Positions 8,200-17,229 of a stretch of DNA of 64,000 bases are shown in pieces. Within the stretch, counting starts at the first letter, position 1. Every line of letters begins with the position of its first letter. The position numbers were made by a program, and so were the translations under genes. The stretch lies in the NCBI GenBank assembly GCA_030149295.1, contig JASBRV010000102.1:62001-126000 (forward strand). The letters run 5' to 3'. The notes beneath the pieces were generated by a model, which did not search any database, had not been told where the DNA came from, and saw only the letters and a program-made list of their open reading frames with translations. Origin of the DNA: Bacteriovoracales bacterium. GTDB lineage: Bacteria; Bdellovibrionota; Bacteriovoracia; Bacteriovoracales; Bacteriovoracaceae.

Positions 8200-9780
8200 A
8201 TGACGACACCCCAATTGATTCACTGGGCAGATATGACGGCCGATAGAATTATTAAGCAGTTAGGAGACAGAGATTCCTACACCGTGGCCAGCGGCATTAC
8301 TCCATCAGGTACCGTCCACTTTGGAAACTTTAGAGAAGTGATTACTGTGGATATGGTGGCCCGTGCCCTAAGAAAAAGGGGCAAGAAAGTTCGTTTTATT
8401 TTCAGTTGGGACGACTACGACACTTTTAGAAAAATTCCCGCCAATATGCCAAAGCAAGATGAACTACAAAAGTTCATGTTTCAACCCATAGTCGACACAC
8501 CAGATCCTTATGAAAAGAGAGAATCCTATGCGGATCATCATGAGAAAAACTTCGAGGCCCAGCTAGAAAAAGTAGGCATTGAAGTAGAGCCCATCTATCA
8601 GGCAAAAAAATATCGTGCAGGGACTTATAAGGACGGGATTAAGACGGCCCTTGATAAAGTGGAGGATATTAAAGCGATCCTTAATCAGTATCGAAAAGAG
8701 CCTCTTGCGGCCGACTGGCTTCCTATCTCGGTTTATTGTGAATCTTGTAATACCGACAACAAAATCGAAGATAAGAATTGGGATGGTAGCCATTTAAGTT
8801 ACTCTTGCGCCAATTGTGGCCACAAAGGCTCAGAAGAACTTTCAAACACTAGCCGACTGAAACTGCCCTGGCGAGTTGATTGGCCAATGAGATGGGCCTT
8901 TGAAAAGGTGGATTTTGAACCAGGAGGAAAAGATCACTCCTCTCAAGGCGGATCCTTTTCCACTGCAAAAGAGATCGTAAAGCTCTTTGACTGGCAGGCT
9001 CCTATTTATCTTCAATATGACTTTGTCTCAATTAAAGGCCGAGGTGGAAAAATGTCTTCTAGCTCTGGCGATGTTGTGACAGTTAATGATGTTCTTAATG
9101 TCTATGAACCTGAGATGGTTCGCTGGATTTTTGCTAGTTATAAATCCAATGTCGATTTTGCCGTCAGTTTTGACCTCGATGCCATTAAAACCTATGAAGA
9201 TTTTGATCGCCAAGAACGCCTTGCCTTTGGGCTTGAACAAGGAAATGAGAAAAAAGTCGCCATGGCCAAAAGAGTTTATGAACTCTCTCAAATTGGCGAA
9301 ATGCCAAAAGAAATGCCTTTTCAACCCAGCTTTCGCCACCTCACCAATGTACTCCAGATTCATGATGGAGATATTAACCAAGCAAAAACTTATTACTCCG
9401 ATCAAATTAAAAATGAGCGCGATGAAAGGCGCTTTAATCAGCGTTCTCAATGTGCACTCTTTTGGTTAGAAAATTATGCACCAGAAGATTTCAAATTCTC
9501 CATCAATAAAGAAACTCCTAAAGGTATTGAAATCACTACTGAAAAGAAATCCTTCTTAAATGACTTGGTTGAACTCATGGCAGGTCAAAGTTTTAACGAT
9601 GACAAGGAACTTCATGAAGCCATGTATGAGATTATGCATAAGCATGAACTTAAGCCTATGGATATCTTTCCCCTTTGCTATGAAATCCTTATCAGTAAGC
9701 CCAAAGGTCCAAAGCTTGCGGGCTTTATGAGAACCATTGGACTAGAAAGAGTTTCAACTCTTTTTAAGGGAGCTCTTTAG
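8200..9780 (+). CDS. lysK: Lysyl-tRNA synthetase, class I
   Basis: The ATG at 8200 follows AAGGA by about ten bases. A GTG 33 bases upstream is open but lacks a ribosome site. The 526-residue enzyme charges tRNA-Lys. It is the class I form: a HIGH-like His40-Phe-Gly-Asn43 after the Pro-Ser-Gly-Thr loop, a KMSSS signature in GGKMSSSSGDVV near residue 290, and a zinc-binding Cys-x2-Cys pair set (CESCN and CANCG) near residues 190-215. The C-terminal third is helical, as expected for anticodon recognition. Most bacteria use the unrelated class II LysS. The class I enzyme is typical of archaea, spirochaetes and alphaproteobacteria. Confidence 0.95.
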   Translation: MTTPQLIHWADMTADRIIKQLGDRDSYTVASGITPSGTVHFGNFREVITVDMVARALRKRGKKVRFIFSWDDYDTFRKIPANMPKQDELQKFMFQPIVDTPDPYEKRESYADHHEKNFEAQLEKVGIEVEPIYQAKKYRAGTYKDGIKTALDKVEDIKAILNQYRKEPLAADWLPISVYCESCNTDNKIEDKNWDGSHLSYSCANCGHKGSEELSNTSRLKLPWRVDWPMRWAFEKVDFEPGGKDHSSQGGSFSTAKEIVKLFDWQAPIYLQYDFVSIKGRGGKMSSSSGDVVTVNDVLNVYEPEMVRWIFASYKSNVDFAVSFDLDAIKTYEDFDRQERLAFGLEQGNEKKVAMAKRVYELSQIGEMPKEMPFQPSFRHLTNVLQIHDGDINQAKTYYSDQIKNERDERRFNQRSQCALFWLENYAPEDFKFSINKETPKGIEITTEKKSFLNDLVELMAGQSFNDDKELHEAMYEIMHKHELKPMDIFPLCYEILISKPKGPKLAGFMRTIGLERVSTLFKGAL

Positions 9781-9781
9781 C

Positions 9782-11152
9782 ATGGAAATGACCAGCTATA
9801 AAATGCGTCAAAATAACCTTCTGGAAAAAATTGAAGAAGGCGCTTTTCTTATTCCTAGCAACAAGCTAATGCATAAGAGTAACGACACAGAATTTCCCTT
9901 TCGCCAAAATAGTTTTTTTAAATACTTTGTTGGATTTGAAGAGGCAGACAGCTTGCTTGTGCTTTGTAAAAGACGAAATGGAGAAATCTCTCGTCATCTA
10001 TTCCTGCAAGGAAAAAACCCAGAAATGGAAATGTGGATGGGTAAACGAATGGGAGTGGAAAAGGCCTGTGAGCTGTTAGAAATCGACTTTGCTTATGACA
10101 ATACAACTCTTGAAGAAAACTTACCTAAAGTATTGGGAGGAATTGAAAACCTCTACTTTGACTTTTTTAACAAAGAACTAAGTGAATCGATCCAAAAATG
10201 TGTGCAAACACTCTCGCGCCAAAGAAAAAGTAAGGCCCATAAACCCCATTCTTGGCACCATAGTATCGATCTCATGGGAAGATTGCGCTTGATCAAAGAT
10301 CAAAATGAAATCTTGGCGATGAAAAAAGCAGCAAAACTCTCCGACATCGGTCATCGTGCGGCCATGGCCCTCTCAGCACCTGGAGTTAACGAAAAAGAAA
10401 TCAATGACCTCCTCACCTACTTATTCTCTCAAGAAGCGGGTGAAGGAGCAGCTTATGACTCCATCGTCGCTGGTGGTGAAAATGCCCTTATTCTCCATTA
10501 CATCAATAATAATCAGGCCCTTATAGATGGTGACCTCCTCCTCATTGACGCCGGTGCTCAAGTAAACACTTATGCTAGTGACGTCACAAGGACCTTCCCT
10601 GTAAATGGTTATTTTAGTGAGGCCCAAAAAGAACTCTATCAAATTGTTCTCGATACTCAAAAGACGGCCATGAGCTTTATGAAGGTAGGAAATAGCCTCA
10701 GTGATATTCATAAAGAAACCTGCCTAAGCCTTATTAGATCTCTTATTGAAGCAGGCATTCTCAAAGAGAGTGCCGAAGAAGCACTAGAGAGTGGAAGTTA
10801 TCGCAAATACTATCCCCATGGCACCGGTCACTGGTTAGGTCTCGATGTTCATGATGAGTCTCCGTATCTGCAAAAAGGGAATACTGGAAAACTTCAAGAT
10901 ATCCCTTTAGAAGAAGGTATGGCCTTTACCTGTGAGCCAGGGCTTTACTTTCCTAAAAATGACGAGGCCATTCCTACTCAATGGCGAGGCATAGGTATTC
11001 GAATAGAAGATGACATCCTCATGACAAATAACGGGGCCCTCAATCTGACCTCATCTATTCCTAAGGAAATCAAAGAAATTGAGGAAGCTTGCCATGCAGA
11101 GATCAAGGACATTCTCGCTAAATGTGATCCTTTGCCATTAATATGTAAGTAA
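9782..11152 (+). CDS. pepP: Xaa-Pro aminopeptidase (aminopeptidase P)
   Basis: The 456-residue protein has an N-terminal creatinase-like domain with SNDTEFPFRQNSFFKYFVGF near residue 33, a typical AMP_N block, followed by a pita-bread M24 domain. All five metal ligands are present: Asp256 and Asp267 (DAGAQ, SDVTRTF), His350 (HGTGHWLGL), Glu385 (CEPGLYF) and Glu409 (IRIEDD). It removes N-terminal residues preceding proline in the cytoplasm. It starts two bases after the lysK stop and is probably co-transcribed with it. An AAGGGAG site lies inside the end of lysK. Confidence 0.93.
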   Translation: MEMTSYKMRQNNLLEKIEEGAFLIPSNKLMHKSNDTEFPFRQNSFFKYFVGFEEADSLLVLCKRRNGEISRHLFLQGKNPEMEMWMGKRMGVEKACELLEIDFAYDNTTLEENLPKVLGGIENLYFDFFNKELSESIQKCVQTLSRQRKSKAHKPHSWHHSIDLMGRLRLIKDQNEILAMKKAAKLSDIGHRAAMALSAPGVNEKEINDLLTYLFSQEAGEGAAYDSIVAGGENALILHYINNNQALIDGDLLLIDAGAQVNTYASDVTRTFPVNGYFSEAQKELYQIVLDTQKTAMSFMKVGNSLSDIHKETCLSLIRSLIEAGILKESAEEALESGSYRKYYPHGTGHWLGLDVHDESPYLQKGNTGKLQDIPLEEGMAFTCEPGLYFPKNDEAIPTQWRGIGIRIEDDILMTNNGALNLTSSIPKEIKEIEEACHAEIKDILAKCDPLPLICK

Positions 11153-11166
11153 AAAAGGTAATAAGT

Positions 11167-11601
11167 ATGAATTGGTTAATGACTATTCTAATGGCATTTT
11201 TTTCTATGAAAATGACCATATACGCTCAAGAATTTACCTTCCAACATTCAGATTGTCGTATAAGGATGAAGGCGGCTCAATCCCCCAGACTTAAACAAGC
11301 AAAAGAACTGCTCGAAAAAAAGGATTTTAAAGTCCTTGAACTCATCGAAGGTAAAAGAACCTTTCCCGATGAGCTCTATTTTAAATTGCAGATTGATCGT
11401 CCCAAAGAAAAACTCTATAGCGCCTGTATTGTCACTATTAAGATCTTAAAAGCAAAGGGCAATATTCCAAAAGAAAGTGATATGGTGATCTTCAAGAAAA
11501 GTATCAAACGGACAGTTCCTAGAATCACTTTCAAAGGGGAAGAAAGGTGTAGAATGGCACTCGATGATGCCTTTATCCACATCCCCTACTGTCGTCAGTA
11601 A
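11167..11601 (+). CDS. Small secreted protein, unknown
   Basis: A 144-residue product with a signal peptide ending near Ile-Tyr-Ala-Gln (residue 21) and an AAGG site before the ATG. The mature part is basic, has four cysteines (near residues 29, 100, 124 and 142) that could make two disulfides, and shows alternating strands and helices. No family is recognised. It follows pepP by 14 bases and overlaps the opposite-strand polyprenyl synthase gene by 7 bases at the 3' end. Confidence 0.7.
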   Translation: MNWLMTILMAFFSMKMTIYAQEFTFQHSDCRIRMKAAQSPRLKQAKELLEKKDFKVLELIEGKRTFPDELYFKLQIDRPKEKLYSACIVTIKILKAKGNIPKESDMVIFKKSIKRTVPRITFKGEERCRMALDDAFIHIPYCRQ

Positions 11602-12578
11602 GTACGAGTTTCTAAAAATTTAAAAATAAAATCAAAGGTCTTCCTCGAACGACTAAGAGTTTTCTCATTAAGCCTCTCGGATAAAACCTCATCCATTTCA
11701 TCAAGAATGGCGGCGCAACGATTAAGATTTCCAGTAGCAATAAGCTTCACTTCTTTTATTGCGGATTCAGGATAGAAACTCCCCTCATTCATTAAAGTTT
11801 GTGAAAGGTCTTCACCTTCCTTGAACCTTTTGAACATCTCAGGATTTTCTTTTAACCAATGAAAAAGTACGGCATTCACTTGTCCATTTTTTAAATCAAG
11901 AAAACCATCTTTTTCCCCACCTTCTTGAAAATCAAAAGTGTCATCTAAGTATTGAAAAGCTATACCTAAGCACTCACCAAACTCACGACAAAGAGGTAAG
12001 AGCTTATCTCTTTCTGGGCATAAAAGGGCACTAGAAATAGCACACCAACTCATGACGGAAGAGGTTTTCTTTAAAGCAACCTCTCGGATAACTTCGGCCG
12101 TGTAATCTCTACTTTCAACTAAGTCGGCCTGGAGCCACTCGCCCTGACTGAGAAGTTCGATAACCTTGGCCATCTCTTGAACATGCTCAAGACTGCCATC
12201 GCGACTTAATTCTCCGATAACTGACGCCAAAAGATAGTCACCAGCAAGGACGGCCTTTTTATTGGAGGCCTGAATGTTAATAGAGTCGCGTCCCCTTCTC
12301 TGGCTGGCCCCATCAATGACATCATCGTGAGCGAGACTAGCAGCATGAACCATCTCAATGGCACGTGCGAAGATATCAACTCTCTTTAAATCAATCCCAA
12401 AGTACTGGGCAAAGAGGAAAGTAAGAAGTGGTCTTAATCTTTTTCCACCTTTGAGAACACTTCCTTTAAGAAGTTCATCCATGGCCTTTTGACCATAGGT
12501 ACTAGGCACATCAATTTTTAGGGTGCTAAGCCGGGCAGTGACCGTTGGTGAAATATTTTTAAAAAAGGCAGTATTCAT
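11595..12578 (-). CDS. ispB: Polyprenyl diphosphate synthase (menaquinone side chain)
   Basis: This 327-residue trans-prenyltransferase has both aspartate-rich motifs: DDVID at residues 85-89 and DDTFD at 212-216. GGKRLRP near residue 45 binds diphosphate. The enzyme extends farnesyl diphosphate with isopentenyl units. Its position divergent from menG, with the men genes across a 152-base spacer, implies that its product is the isoprenoid tail used by MenA. Chain length cannot be read reliably, but residues before the first motif are small (Ala-Ala-Ser-Leu-Ala-His), as in long-chain synthases. Candidate names are ispB or hepT. Confidence 0.92.
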   Translation of the reverse strand: MNTAFFKNISPTVTARLSTLKIDVPSTYGQKAMDELLKGSVLKGGKRLRPLLTFLFAQYFGIDLKRVDIFARAIEMVHAASLAHDDVIDGASQRRGRDSINIQASNKKAVLAGDYLLASVIGELSRDGSLEHVQEMAKVIELLSQGEWLQADLVESRDYTAEVIREVALKKTSSVMSWCAISSALLCPERDKLLPLCREFGECLGIAFQYLDDTFDFQEGGEKDGFLDLKNGQVNAVLFHWLKENPEMFKRFKEGEDLSQTLMNEGSFYPESAIKEVKLIATGNLNRCAAILDEMDEVLSERLNEKTLSRSRKTFDFIFKFLETRTY

Positions 12579-12647
12579 TTGTGTAAGTCCTAGTTATCAC
12601 TATGGTATCCTCCCTGTAAACGATTAAAGAAGGTAGACACACTGTAC

Positions 12648-12675
12648 AAGATTAAAGCGTCTAAGCTTCAATCTT
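12648..12675. repeat. 11-base inverted repeat in the ispB/menG divergent region
   Basis: AAGATTAAAGC at 12648-12658 pairs with GCTTCAATCTT at 12665-12675 (one mismatch, six-base loop). It sits midway between the two divergent starts, so it could be a shared operator or, on the plus transcript, a leader hairpin about 55 bases before menG. No U-run follows. Confidence 0.45.
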
Positions 12676-12730
12676 CTCTAGCTCAATAAACTCTGATAAG
12701 TTGGTATTAATATTCAGTTCTGGAGTGATA

Positions 12731-13459
12731 ATGAGTGAAAAAATAGGGCACAATAGCGAACTAAGTGAGCGCAAAAAAGAATCCTACAAAATTTTTGATG
12801 ATATTGCAGGCACCTATGATCCCCTCAATAGATTTCTAAGCCTTGGTATTGATGTTTACTGGCGTCATAGAATGAAGGCACTCCTTCCTAAAAAAGACAA
12901 TCTTGAAGTTCTCGATCTAGCTACCGGGACCGCCGACGTCCCACTCATTCTCATTAAAAACAAACACGTCTCTCATATCAGAGGCCTCGACATGTCCAAA
13001 AATATGATTTCCATCGGAAAAGAAAAAATAGCACAGAAGAATCTTAGCGAGCGGATAAAATTGGACATAGGTGATGGCTGCAATCTCCCTGAACCTGATA
13101 ATAAGTGGGATGTGACCACAGTCAGTTTTGGCATTAGAAACTTTCCTGACTTTTTCAAAGGGCTTCAAGAAATGCACCGAGTGCTAAAACCTGGAGGACA
13201 GGCCATGATCATGGAGTTTTCTTTGCCAACAAATATCTTGGTAAAAAGCCTTTACCTCTTTTATTTTAGAAAAGTTTTGCCCCTCATTGGCAATATTTTT
13301 AGTGGCCACGGAGATGCCTATAGCTACCTTAATCAAACGGTAGAGAGTTTTCCCTATGGAGAGGCCTTTAAAAAGAAAATGAAAGAAGCTGGTTTTCAAA
13401 ATATTACAAGCATTCCTTTAACCTTTGGAATTGCGACTCTCTACATTGGAAACAAATGA
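12731..13459 (+). CDS. menG: Demethylmenaquinone methyltransferase
   Basis: The ATG at 12731 has TGGAG six bases upstream. An open ATG 30 bases earlier has none. The 242-residue protein is a UbiE/MenG-family class I methyltransferase: FDDIAGTYDPLNRFLSLGID near residue 22 is the family signature, LDLATGTADVP is the SAM-binding motif, VSFGIRNFPD follows, then HRVLKPGGQAMIMEFS. It methylates demethylmenaquinone in the last step of the pathway. No ubiquinone genes are nearby, so a menaquinone role is favoured. Its last four bases overlap menF. Confidence 0.94.
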   Translation: MSEKIGHNSELSERKKESYKIFDDIAGTYDPLNRFLSLGIDVYWRHRMKALLPKKDNLEVLDLATGTADVPLILIKNKHVSHIRGLDMSKNMISIGKEKIAQKNLSERIKLDIGDGCNLPEPDNKWDVTTVSFGIRNFPDFFKGLQEMHRVLKPGGQAMIMEFSLPTNILVKSLYLFYFRKVLPLIGNIFSGHGDAYSYLNQTVESFPYGEAFKKKMKEAGFQNITSIPLTFGIATLYIGNK

Positions 13460-14634
13460 TCAAAGAAGAAGGAAAGCACTTTCATAAGATCACCATACCC
13501 ATAGAAGACACACTCACTCTAGAAAACTTTGCTTTTCTTTCCCAGGAGCCCTTCTTCTTTAAAACGCCTGCTATAAATAATAAAGATGACAATCAAAGTG
13601 AAAGATTCTTCCTCGGACTTCATAAAATAGACTTTCTTAACGAAAATGAAGCCCCCTATTTTACTCAATGCTGCTTTTTTGAAGACCCTAAAAGCTTCCA
13701 GTTCAAGGTGACCTTTCATTGGACTGACAAAACTCTTTATATCTTTCATCTTAAAGATCTCGCGCTAGAAAAACTTATTGGTCTCAGTGCTAAAGACCTT
13801 TTATCTAAAATTAAGACACCTTCCTCACCAAAGGTCTTTGCAACAAAAGGAAAGCTATTATCAATTAAACCTTCATCAGAATCATGGAATAAAAGGGTTA
13901 AAGAGGCTTTAGAAAGATCTGAATTAAAAAAAATTGTTTTATCTCAAGCCTATGAGTTTTCACTGGAAGGCGAAACCCAACCTTTTCAAATTTTCTTAGG
14001 TCTTGAGCGCCAACAAGGCCTTTTCTCTATTTTTTGGGATGGTTTCATTAGCTTTAGCCCAGAATCCCTCTTTCATATAAGGGACGGAAAAGTCCTTCTT
14101 GAGGCAATTGCCGGCACAAGACCAAATGAAGAGCATTACTATCATGAACTTGAGACGGACATCAAAGAGTCGAGAGAACACAATGATGTAGTCGAAGAAA
14201 TCGAGCATGCCCTAAGCCCCTTAGGAGATGTTCATGTGGGAGAAAGGGAGATCCTGGCCCTAAAGAGCTTGATTCACCTAAGAACACCTCTGGAGCTACA
14301 GGCCAGAGGGGTTACATCTCAAAATTTCATCACTACTCTAATAAAAAAGCTGCACCCAACTCCCGCTGTGGGGGGAAGACCTCAATCTGTAGCAATGAAA
14401 CTTTTAAAAGAATGGGAGCCTACTCGTAAAAAATACGCTGGAATCCTTTGTGCTACGTGGGATGAAGACTCCCACGCCGCCGTTCTCATTCGCTCTTTTC
14501 AGCTGGAGCCACAAAAACTTATCGCCTATGCAGGTGCTGGAATCGTTATGGGCTCTATTCCTGAAAAAGAGTCTCGTGAAATTGAACACAAAATAAAATC
14601 CTTTATTCCGGAGAATTTCTTTGAATTTTCATAA
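13456..14634 (+). CDS. menF: Isochorismate synthase
   Basis: At 392 residues this is a chorismate-binding enzyme that converts chorismate to isochorismate, the committed step. Family motifs are in the C-terminal two-thirds: SPESLFHIRDGKVLLEAIAGTRP, the Glu-Leu-x-x-Asp-x-Lys-Glu-x-x-Glu-His metal block, LHPTPAVGGRP (the isochorismate synthase signature) and AGAGIVMGSIPEKE near the end. The N-terminal third is divergent. It overlaps menG by four bases (ATGA) and menD by 14, so translation is probably coupled along the whole men run. Confidence 0.93.
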   Translation: MIKEEGKHFHKITIPIEDTLTLENFAFLSQEPFFFKTPAINNKDDNQSERFFLGLHKIDFLNENEAPYFTQCCFFEDPKSFQFKVTFHWTDKTLYIFHLKDLALEKLIGLSAKDLLSKIKTPSSPKVFATKGKLLSIKPSSESWNKRVKEALERSELKKIVLSQAYEFSLEGETQPFQIFLGLERQQGLFSIFWDGFISFSPESLFHIRDGKVLLEAIAGTRPNEEHYYHELETDIKESREHNDVVEEIEHALSPLGDVHVGEREILALKSLIHLRTPLELQARGVTSQNFITTLIKKLHPTPAVGGRPQSVAMKLLKEWEPTRKKYAGILCATWDEDSHAAVLIRSFQLEPQKLIAYAGAGIVMGSIPEKESREIEHKIKSFIPENFFEFS

Positions 14635-16360
14635 CCCTTCTCAGGCGTGGGCTTCCCTTATTATTGATCAGTTTACGAAAAATGGAGTCTTTCATTTTTT
14701 TTGCTGTCCAGGGATGAGAAACGCCCCCTTTCTCAAGGCCATAGCTGCTCATCCAAAAGCGGAGGCTTTTTCAGGCCACGACGAAAGATCCCAATCTTAT
14801 CGCGCCTTAGGTTTCATGAAAGCGAATAAATGTCCTGTCGCTCTTGTCTGTACCTCAGGTACCGCAGTCGCCAATTTTCTTCCCGCAGTTATAGAAGCCC
14901 AACGAACTCACCTTCCCCTCTTTATTATCAGTGCGGATAGACCGGGGGAGTTAAATGGCACAGATGCCAATCAAACGATAAACCAAATTGAAGTGTTAAG
15001 GGACTATACTAAGGATTTTTGGGATTCAGGTGAGCCCCAAGAAACTTTTCCTCCCAGGGCCTTAAGTGGAAAAATTAATTTTCTTATATCAAGAGGTTTA
15101 AAAGGACCAAGAGGGCCTATTCACCTCAATATTCCCTTGAGAGAACCCTTGGATCACAGTGACTTTCCGATGTCTCAAAGCTGGTTAGATAACATTAAAG
15201 CTATTCTTGATAATAAAAACCCATCTTTGAAAATCGCCAAAACAAACACTTCACTTTCTCAAGTGGATATTGATCACCTCTTTGATCAATTGAAAACCTC
15301 TCAGCGCCCCCTTGTAGTCTTTGGTCCTCTGGGTGCTTACGATAACTATGGTGTGGAGGAGATTAGGAAATTTATTTCTTCTTATCGTGGCAGTTTTTTC
15401 TGTGATATATGCACGAGTTTGAAATTTCATTTTGGTGCCAATGATGGACTCATCCCTACCCTTGATCATCCTGAGGTCTTAGCCGCACTAGAAGAAAAAA
15501 AACCAGACCTCGTCATTCATTTTGGTCATCGTTTGACGAGCAAGCACTACTACGGTCTTCTCTCAAAACTTGAGGAAGCTAGGATTGTACACGTTAGTGA
15601 TGGTGCTTTTCATGAGGATCCTGGCTTTAGCTTTACTGATCGCTGGATGATCAAACCCCAAGAACTTATTAGAGCTTTAAATAAAAAGTTCACTTCTTCA
15701 TTTGGCCTTGAGCCCCTTGTTGACTGGGAACCTCTTATCAATAGAAAAAGGCAAACTATTGAAAAGGGTGAACTAACCTATCCCTTTATCACCAAAAGGG
15801 CCGTGGATACCCTTTGTGATGAGCTTTTAGTTTTCATTGGAAACTCCACCTTTATTAGAAGTTTTGACTCCTATGCTGGTCTTAAAGCACCTCACTCCCC
15901 CTGGAGTGTTCTCGCCAATCGAGGTGCCAGCGGCATTGAAGGCCATCTTTCCATGGCAATCGGTATGAGCGAAAAGAATGACCTACCAGGCGTGGCCTTT
16001 ATAGGAGATATTAGTTTTATCCATGACCTCAATGCCCTCATCTCTCTACAAGGAAAAACGCCAAAGCTTCTGGTGGTCATCGCCAATAATCAACAAGGGG
16101 GAATTTTTAATTTGCTCCCCATCGCCAATGATCCAGATAAAGAGTCCTATCAAGCTCTCATGACAACCCCTCACCAAACAGACTTTAAAACAATTATTGA
16201 AGCCGCTGGCTTTCCCTGTGAAACGATAATGAGTAAAGAACAATACCAACAGGCACTTGAGACTTGGAAAACTAATCCCAAACTTATGTTTTTAAATGTA
16301 AAATTTAATGATGAAGAAAACCAAAGACTTTATCGCGAACTAAAAACCCTAAAATTATGA
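14621..16360 (+). CDS. menD: SEPHCHC synthase (MenD)
   Basis: This 579-residue thiamine-diphosphate enzyme joins 2-oxoglutarate to isochorismate. The TTG start at 14621 is supported by GGAG eight bases upstream, inside menF. Visible motifs are CCPGMRNAPF near residue 28, HDERSQSYRALGF near 54 (with the catalytic Glu), CTSGTAVANFLPAVIEA, and SADRPGELNGTDANQTINQ. The C-terminal half has GDISFIHDLNAL and NNQQGGIFNLLP, the Mg/ThDP-binding region. Length is normal. The usual Pro-Gly-Ser-Arg is Pro-Gly-Met-Arg, a mild variation. Confidence 0.95.
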   Translation: MNFHNPSQAWASLIIDQFTKNGVFHFFCCPGMRNAPFLKAIAAHPKAEAFSGHDERSQSYRALGFMKANKCPVALVCTSGTAVANFLPAVIEAQRTHLPLFIISADRPGELNGTDANQTINQIEVLRDYTKDFWDSGEPQETFPPRALSGKINFLISRGLKGPRGPIHLNIPLREPLDHSDFPMSQSWLDNIKAILDNKNPSLKIAKTNTSLSQVDIDHLFDQLKTSQRPLVVFGPLGAYDNYGVEEIRKFISSYRGSFFCDICTSLKFHFGANDGLIPTLDHPEVLAALEEKKPDLVIHFGHRLTSKHYYGLLSKLEEARIVHVSDGAFHEDPGFSFTDRWMIKPQELIRALNKKFTSSFGLEPLVDWEPLINRKRQTIEKGELTYPFITKRAVDTLCDELLVFIGNSTFIRSFDSYAGLKAPHSPWSVLANRGASGIEGHLSMAIGMSEKNDLPGVAFIGDISFIHDLNALISLQGKTPKLLVVIANNQQGGIFNLLPIANDPDKESYQALMTTPHQTDFKTIIEAAGFPCETIMSKEQYQQALETWKTNPKLMFLNVKFNDEENQRLYRELKTLKL

Positions 16361-17229
16361 ACCCATGGATAATGGCCACAAGGCCCAAAACTCTCCCCGC
16401 TGGTGCTGGTCCTGTCCTTTTGGGACTAGCTCTCGCTTACCCAGCCATTAACGCTATTAATGCCATTCTTACCCTTTTCTGTGCCCTCCTTCTTCAAATC
16501 TCATCGAATCTTATCAATGATTACTATGACGGTGTTAAAGGAACAGATACAGAAGAAAGACTTGGTCCGCCACGGGCAACAGCATTAGGACTCATAAGGC
16601 CTAAAATGGTTAAAAGAGGCTTTCTTATCACTCTTAGCCTCGCTTTTATCTTGGGTATTTATCTCATGATCTTAGGAGGAACTCCTATTGTCATCATTGG
16701 CCTAAGTTCGCTCTTTTTTAGTTGGGCCTATACCGGTGGTCCATTTCCTTTGAGTTATTTAGGTTTAGGAGAGGTCTTTGCTTTTCTTTTTTTTGGCCCC
16801 ATAGCGCTCTACGGCACTTGGTACCTTCAAACCTTTACACTCTTTCCCACAACAAATGTATTACTGGTAGGAAGTGCTGTTGGACTTATTTCTAGCGCCC
16901 TCATGGGTGTCAATAATTTAAGAGATCGGCTTGGAGATAAGAGTGTCAACAAACACACTCTCGCCACCCTTCTTGGTGATCAGCTTATGAGAAAGGTGAT
17001 TCTTCTTTTCCTTCTTCTCAGCCAAATTCTTATGATATTCGTATTTAAAGATAAACCTTTTTCTATTCTCATTGGCATCATTCCCCTCGCCCTCTTTTCA
17101 AAGACGTGGTTTTCTCTCTTAGGTACAACACATGGAAAAGACCTCAATAATACCCTTGCGACAGTAGGAAAATACCTTTTCCTCTTTTCAGTTCTTTATT
17201 CCTCTCAACTGATAAGAATAAGCTCATGA
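16357..17229 (+). CDS. menA: 1,4-dihydroxy-2-naphthoate polyprenyltransferase
   Basis: The 290-residue integral membrane enzyme attaches the polyprenyl tail to dihydroxynaphthoate. It opens with the family block WIMATRPKTLPAGAGPVLLG, contains the UbiA-type aspartate motif NLINDYYDGVKGTDTEER near residue 52, and a second aspartate motif NNLRDRLGDK near 188. Eight or nine hydrophobic helices are evident. It overlaps menD by four bases and menC by four, in a tight coupled array. Confidence 0.94.
   Translation: MNPWIMATRPKTLPAGAGPVLLGLALAYPAINAINAILTLFCALLLQISSNLINDYYDGVKGTDTEERLGPPRATALGLIRPKMVKRGFLITLSLAFILGIYLMILGGTPIVIIGLSSLFFSWAYTGGPFPLSYLGLGEVFAFLFFGPIALYGTWYLQTFTLFPTTNVLLVGSAVGLISSALMGVNNLRDRLGDKSVNKHTLATLLGDQLMRKVILLFLLLSQILMIFVFKDKPFSILIGIIPLALFSKTWFSLLGTTHGKDLNNTLATVGKYLFLFSVLYSSQLIRISS

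Noticed and set aside
9028-9450. Minus-strand 140-codon frame
   Set aside because: Antisense to lysK, with no ribosome site and no recognisable protein pattern.
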